From Deltaproteobacteria bacterium (GTDB taxonomy: Bacteria; Desulfobacterota; Dissulfuribacteria; Dissulfuribacterales; UBA3076), in the NCBI GenBank assembly GCA_030618205.1, contig JAUXDR010000034.1, forward strand, positions 1 through 7,834: a stretch of DNA of 7,834 bases, in the 5' to 3' direction. Shown here one piece after another: positions 5,525-7,834 of the stretch. Each line of letters opens with the position of its first letter. Position 1 is the first letter of the stretch. The position numbers and the translations under genes were made by a program. The notes under the pieces were generated by a model that saw nothing but the letters and a program-made list of their open reading frames with translations, was not told where the DNA came from and ran no database searches.

Positions 5525-7309
5525 ATGATTGACTGGTCTTCAAATCTAAATCCAACTCAGTATAAGGCCGTAACACACAGGGTCGGCCCACTTCTTGTTG
5601 TTGCAGGACCCGGCACAGGTAAAACCAGGGTCCTCAGCTACCGAATCGGACACCTTATAGAAACAGGTGCTGCCAAACCTGACCAGATACTTGCCATGAC
5701 CTTTACCAGCCAGGCAGCAAAGGAGATCTCTGAGCGCGTATCCCGGCTCCTGAACAGCGAACTCTCCACGGAGTGCGTACATAATGGGCAAAAAATCCCC
5801 AAAATAAGCACATTTCATGGCTGGGCACTTGGATTTTTAAAACAGACCCTGGGTGAAGACGCACGGCTTCCCATAGACGAGAAAGACGCCAGGGACCTTT
5901 GCCAAGAGGCAGCAAAGAAATTGGGATTATCAAACACAAAACCTCAAGGACTTTATGAACGTATCTCAAAGGCCAAGCAGCACTTCCCCCCAAGGATAAA
6001 TGAAGACGAAGATCTGGAGGCCCTGATTCAGGCATATCATGGACTCCTTGAAAAACACGGTCTCTGGGACTATGACGACCTTCTCCTGGAGGCCCTGCGA
6101 CTCCTCGAACATACTGAAATCAGGGCAAAATTTCTTGGGGATTTTCCCTTTGTCCTGGTGGATGAATTCCAGGACATAAGTCCTGCCCAGTATACCCTGA
6201 TAAAGTCAATGGCAAGGAAAGACGGAAACATTACAGTAATCGGTGACCCAAACCAGGCCATTTACGGATTCAGGGGCGCAAGTCCTGAGTTCATACATTG
6301 TTTTAATGCGGATTTCGAGGGTGTTAAAACCGTGGTTCTGGACACTGTCTACAGGTGTCCCCAGGTATTTCTCGATGCTGCAACAAGCATCATCAAAGAC
6401 AGATCGGCTGTGCGTCTGAAATCCGTCAAGCACAAGACGCCGAAAATCAGGATTAAACCCTTTGGGGATCCCTCGGCTGAGGCAAAGTGGGTGGCAAGGA
6501 CCATTGAACAGATAGTGGGTGGACTCAGCTTTGTTTCACTTGACAGTGGCACAGCCGGCGGTAACACCCTGAGAAGCCTTTCAGATGTAGCGGTACTCTT
6601 CAGGGCCAAAGCGTTGGGAAACCCGGTTGCCGAGGCACTATCAAGACAGGGAATACCCTTTCAGCGGGCAGACACCCCTGATCCGCTTGCCCAAAAAGAA
6701 CTTCGCTCTATATGGCGTCTCTGGGAAGTCCTGAAGGGACGAACTGTCCGGTATCATCTGCTAAAACTCCCGGGTGGTAAGAATCTGTGGAACAGAAAAC
6801 TTCCGGACTTAAAACCCGGACTTCAGGGCAAAGATGGTCCTCAACTCCTGAGTTACATAATCAATATTCTTGATCTTGACCCAAACAGGCCTCTTCTCAG
6901 GACCCTTGCGCGTGCCATCAAAAGACATCCGCACGTGGACTCCCTTGCAGTCCTGCTTCGTAACGAGGCCGACATGCTGGATATCAACATAGAAGCCGTG
7001 TCCCTGCTTTCGATCCATGCGGCCAAGGGCCTTGAGTTCCCGGTAGTCTTCCTGATCGGATGTGAGCCCGGAATACTTCCATGGAAAGAGGCAGACCAGG
7101 AAGAGGAAAGACGGCTTTTTTACGTAGGCCTTACCAGGGCATCTGAAGAAATATACCTGAGCCACGTGAAACACCGAAGGCTTTTTGGACAGATGATGCA
7201 TGGCGGCCCAAGCCCCTTTATTGCCGACATCCCTGAAAAACTACTGGTCAGAGAAAAGGCCCAAAAACCCAAAGTACCTCGAAGGCCAAGGCAGAAAAAA
7301 CTCTTTTAA
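5525..7309 (+). CDS. UvrD/PcrA/Rep-type superfamily 1A DNA helicase, compact
   Basis: A 3'-5' single-strand DNA translocase/helicase family acting in repair and fork restart. The 594-residue product has the full motif set: Q motif LNPTQ (8-12), Walker A GPGTGKT (28-34, K33), MTFTSQAAKE (58-67), STFHGW (95-100), DEFQD (213-217), GDPNQAIYGFRGA (240-252), YRCP (276-279), SIHAAKGLEF (496-505) and YVGLTRA (533-539), then PSPFIADIP (562-570). It is shorter than UvrD or PcrA (roughly 720 residues); the 2B region between about 380 and 490 is reduced. The tail after 575 is basic and unstructured-looking and ends QKKLF, resembling a clamp-binding motif. The start fits the family, whose Q motif lies about ten residues in; no Shine-Dalgarno is visible. 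It stands alone after the ligase terminator region and converges on minus-strand reading frames. Its exact orthologous group is uncertain, so no symbol is given. Confidence 0.93.
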   Translation: MIDWSSNLNPTQYKAVTHRVGPLLVVAGPGTGKTRVLSYRIGHLIETGAAKPDQILAMTFTSQAAKEISERVSRLLNSELSTECVHNGQKIPKISTFHGWALGFLKQTLGEDARLPIDEKDARDLCQEAAKKLGLSNTKPQGLYERISKAKQHFPPRINEDEDLEALIQAYHGLLEKHGLWDYDDLLLEALRLLEHTEIRAKFLGDFPFVLVDEFQDISPAQYTLIKSMARKDGNITVIGDPNQAIYGFRGASPEFIHCFNADFEGVKTVVLDTVYRCPQVFLDAATSIIKDRSAVRLKSVKHKTPKIRIKPFGDPSAEAKWVARTIEQIVGGLSFVSLDSGTAGGNTLRSLSDVAVLFRAKALGNPVAEALSRQGIPFQRADTPDPLAQKELRSIWRLWEVLKGRTVRYHLLKLPGGKNLWNRKLPDLKPGLQGKDGPQLLSYIINILDLDPNRPLLRTLARAIKRHPHVDSLAVLLRNEADMLDINIEAVSLLSIHAAKGLEFPVVFLIGCEPGILPWKEADQEEERRLFYVGLTRASEEIYLSHVKHRRLFGQMMHGGPSPFIADIPEKLLVREKAQKPKVPRRPRQKKLF

Positions 7310-7325
7310 GAGCTGAGCCGCTCAG
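7286..7325 (-). terminator. Possible leftward terminator at the convergent junction
   Basis: Read on the minus strand, CTGAG-CGG-CTCAG (7325-7313) is followed by the short palindrome CTCTTAAAAGAG and then TTTTTT, the latter inside the last codons of the helicase. This is a plausible end for transcripts coming from the right. The hairpin next to the T run is weak. I see no T tract behind it for rightward helicase transcripts. Confidence 0.3.
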
Positions 7326-7449
7326 GGACCAATATACGCATTCTATCCTCCACTTGACCAAGAGTTGTATTTGATACGCTTCCATACACCCAGTGGTCTG
7401 GTTGTTTGCGGATAAATCCGGACCTGCAAAAGACGCAAGGGGGCCGCAC
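7306..7449 (-). CDS. Possible small protein or gene remnant, unrecognised
   Basis: On the minus strand a frame from a GTG at 7449 encodes 47 residues ending at a TAA that overlaps the helicase stop. It starts VRPPCVFCRSGF and contains KQPDHWVYGSVSNTT and a charged end (EDRMRILVPERL). The composition, with W, H, D and a C-x2-C pair, looks like protein rather than random translation, and a terminator-like signal follows. Against it: no Shine-Dalgarno, no ATG, and the open frame extends upstream only to about 7495. It could be a genuine small gene, the remnant of a longer one, or the -1 frame continuation of the gene to its right, which overlaps this frame through a run of eight A residues. I do not recognise a family. 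Confidence 0.3.
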   Translation of the reverse strand: MRPPCVFCRSGFIRKQPDHWVYGSVSNTTLGQVEDRMRILVPERLSS

Positions 7450-7454
7450 TCTTT

Positions 7455-7834
7455 TTAAATGCTTTTTTTTCGCCTCTCGAAAAAAGAGTAGAGATTATAA
7501 AACAGGCTTAAGAAAGCCCGCTTACCCAATTTGCAGGGATGTATGATATAGTATAGGGGTAATAAAGAGGAATTGCCGGGACGGTATCGGTACATGAGGT
7601 TGCTCCGGGTTGGAAAAATAGTTCTCCACAAATAATAAAGGCACCATTTACATCCTTCTGTGTCCCTTATGATCTTCAAATTATCCATATGGGCGGGCAG
7701 AATATTTTTAGCTTTCCTTGCCTTTGATCCGGCGCTCACAATTGTTTCCAAACTCAAATTGTCTATCTCCTCACCCGGCCGGTATTTATCCATTTCAGGC
7801 AAAGAGCCGTTCCACTGACTCCTTAATAGTTCAA
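7455..7834 (-). CDS. C-terminal part of a protein, possibly an uncharacterised nucleotidyltransferase; 5' end beyond the window
   Basis: The minus-strand frame is open from the right edge to a TAA at 7457-7455, giving 125 visible residues. No start in the window has a fitting Shine-Dalgarno (TTG 7802, ATG 7793), so I read it as the end of a longer gene. The visible part has an acidic start (EMDKYRPGEEIDN, 13-25), a basic helix (AGSKARKAKN, 34-43) and LWRTIFPTRSNLMYRYR (68-84) followed by LLPLYYIIHP (90-99). The W-R-x-x-FP, then YRY, then LPLYY order resembles, from memory, the C-terminal end of the NTP_transf_5 (PF14907) nucleotidyltransferase-like family; the nucleotide-binding part would lie outside. 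The family call is weak. The gene converges on the helicase. Confidence 0.45.
   Translation of the reverse strand, partial: ELLRSQWNGSLPEMDKYRPGEEIDNLSLETIVSAGSKARKAKNILPAHMDNLKIIRDTEGCKWCLYYLWRTIFPTRSNLMYRYRPGNSSLLPLYYIIHPCKLGKRAFLSLFYNLYSFFERRKKSI

Noticed and set aside
5521..5526. A perfect TATAAT overlapping the helicase start codon
   Set aside because: No -35 box lies at the right distance, and transcription from it would begin inside the gene, although the family N-terminus supports the 5525 start.
7313..7325. CTGAG-CCG-CTCAG hairpin just after the helicase as its rightward terminator
   Set aside because: No T tract follows in the plus direction; the T run is on the other side and suits leftward transcripts.
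7496..7520. On the minus strand a 7-bp stem with TCTT loop (7520-7503, including one G.U) followed by TTTTATAAT, terminator-like
   Set aside because: It lies inside the right-edge reading frame, in the part (LLPLYY onward) that looks most like a real protein tail. I take it as chance unless that frame proves not to be coding.

Overview
The window looks like ordinary chromosome of a Gram-negative-type bacterium of middling GC. Protein style and the repeat content (long imperfect palindromes, AAAGCTG-type heptamer arrays) remind me most of the sulfate-reducing Desulfobacterota (former Deltaproteobacteria). That placement is an impression from family resemblance, not from a database search.

Layout, left to right. 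Bases 1-176 (minus) hold the start of a small Cys-rich zinc-ribbon protein that runs off the left edge. Bases 177-583 hold no gene I accept, but contain a striking nested inverted repeat (293-518) that can fold into one long, nearly continuous hairpin. Almost all of its imperfect pairs are G.U wobbles when read as plus-strand RNA. Bases 584-1084 (minus) encode peptide deformylase. Divergent from it, 1140-1808 (plus) encodes a DUF434-family protein. A 124-bp imperfect palindrome (1811-1934) follows. Then comes a compact plus-strand run of three membrane/lipid genes with gaps of 6 and 15 nt: a PlsC-type acyltransferase (1984-2703), a CaCA-family sodium/calcium exchanger (2710-3663) and an AMP-forming acyl-CoA/ACP ligase (3679-5388, TTG start). 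The 3' end of the ligase gene is built from 7-bp tandem repeats, and an inverted array of the same heptamer lies 20 bp downstream, making a large hairpin. A half copy of the 1811-1934 palindrome (5473-5506) sits just ahead of a compact UvrD/PcrA-type helicase (5525-7309), whose last five residues resemble a sliding-clamp-binding motif. From the right edge, a minus-strand gene (7455 to beyond 7834) gives the C-terminal part of what may be an uncharacterised nucleotidyltransferase-family protein. Between it and the helicase a second minus-strand reading frame (7306-7449) looks protein-like but is unrecognised.

How the parts fit. The acyltransferase and acyl-activating ligase would both act on fatty acyl groups at the inner membrane, so the three-gene run is probably one transcription unit for phospholipid acyl handling, with an ion exchanger between them. 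Deformylase, the DUF434 protein and the helicase are housekeeping-like singletons. I found no defence system, CRISPR array, integrase, transposase, rRNA or tRNA. The most unusual content is the non-coding structure: three different kinds of inverted or tandem repeat in about 7.8 kb.
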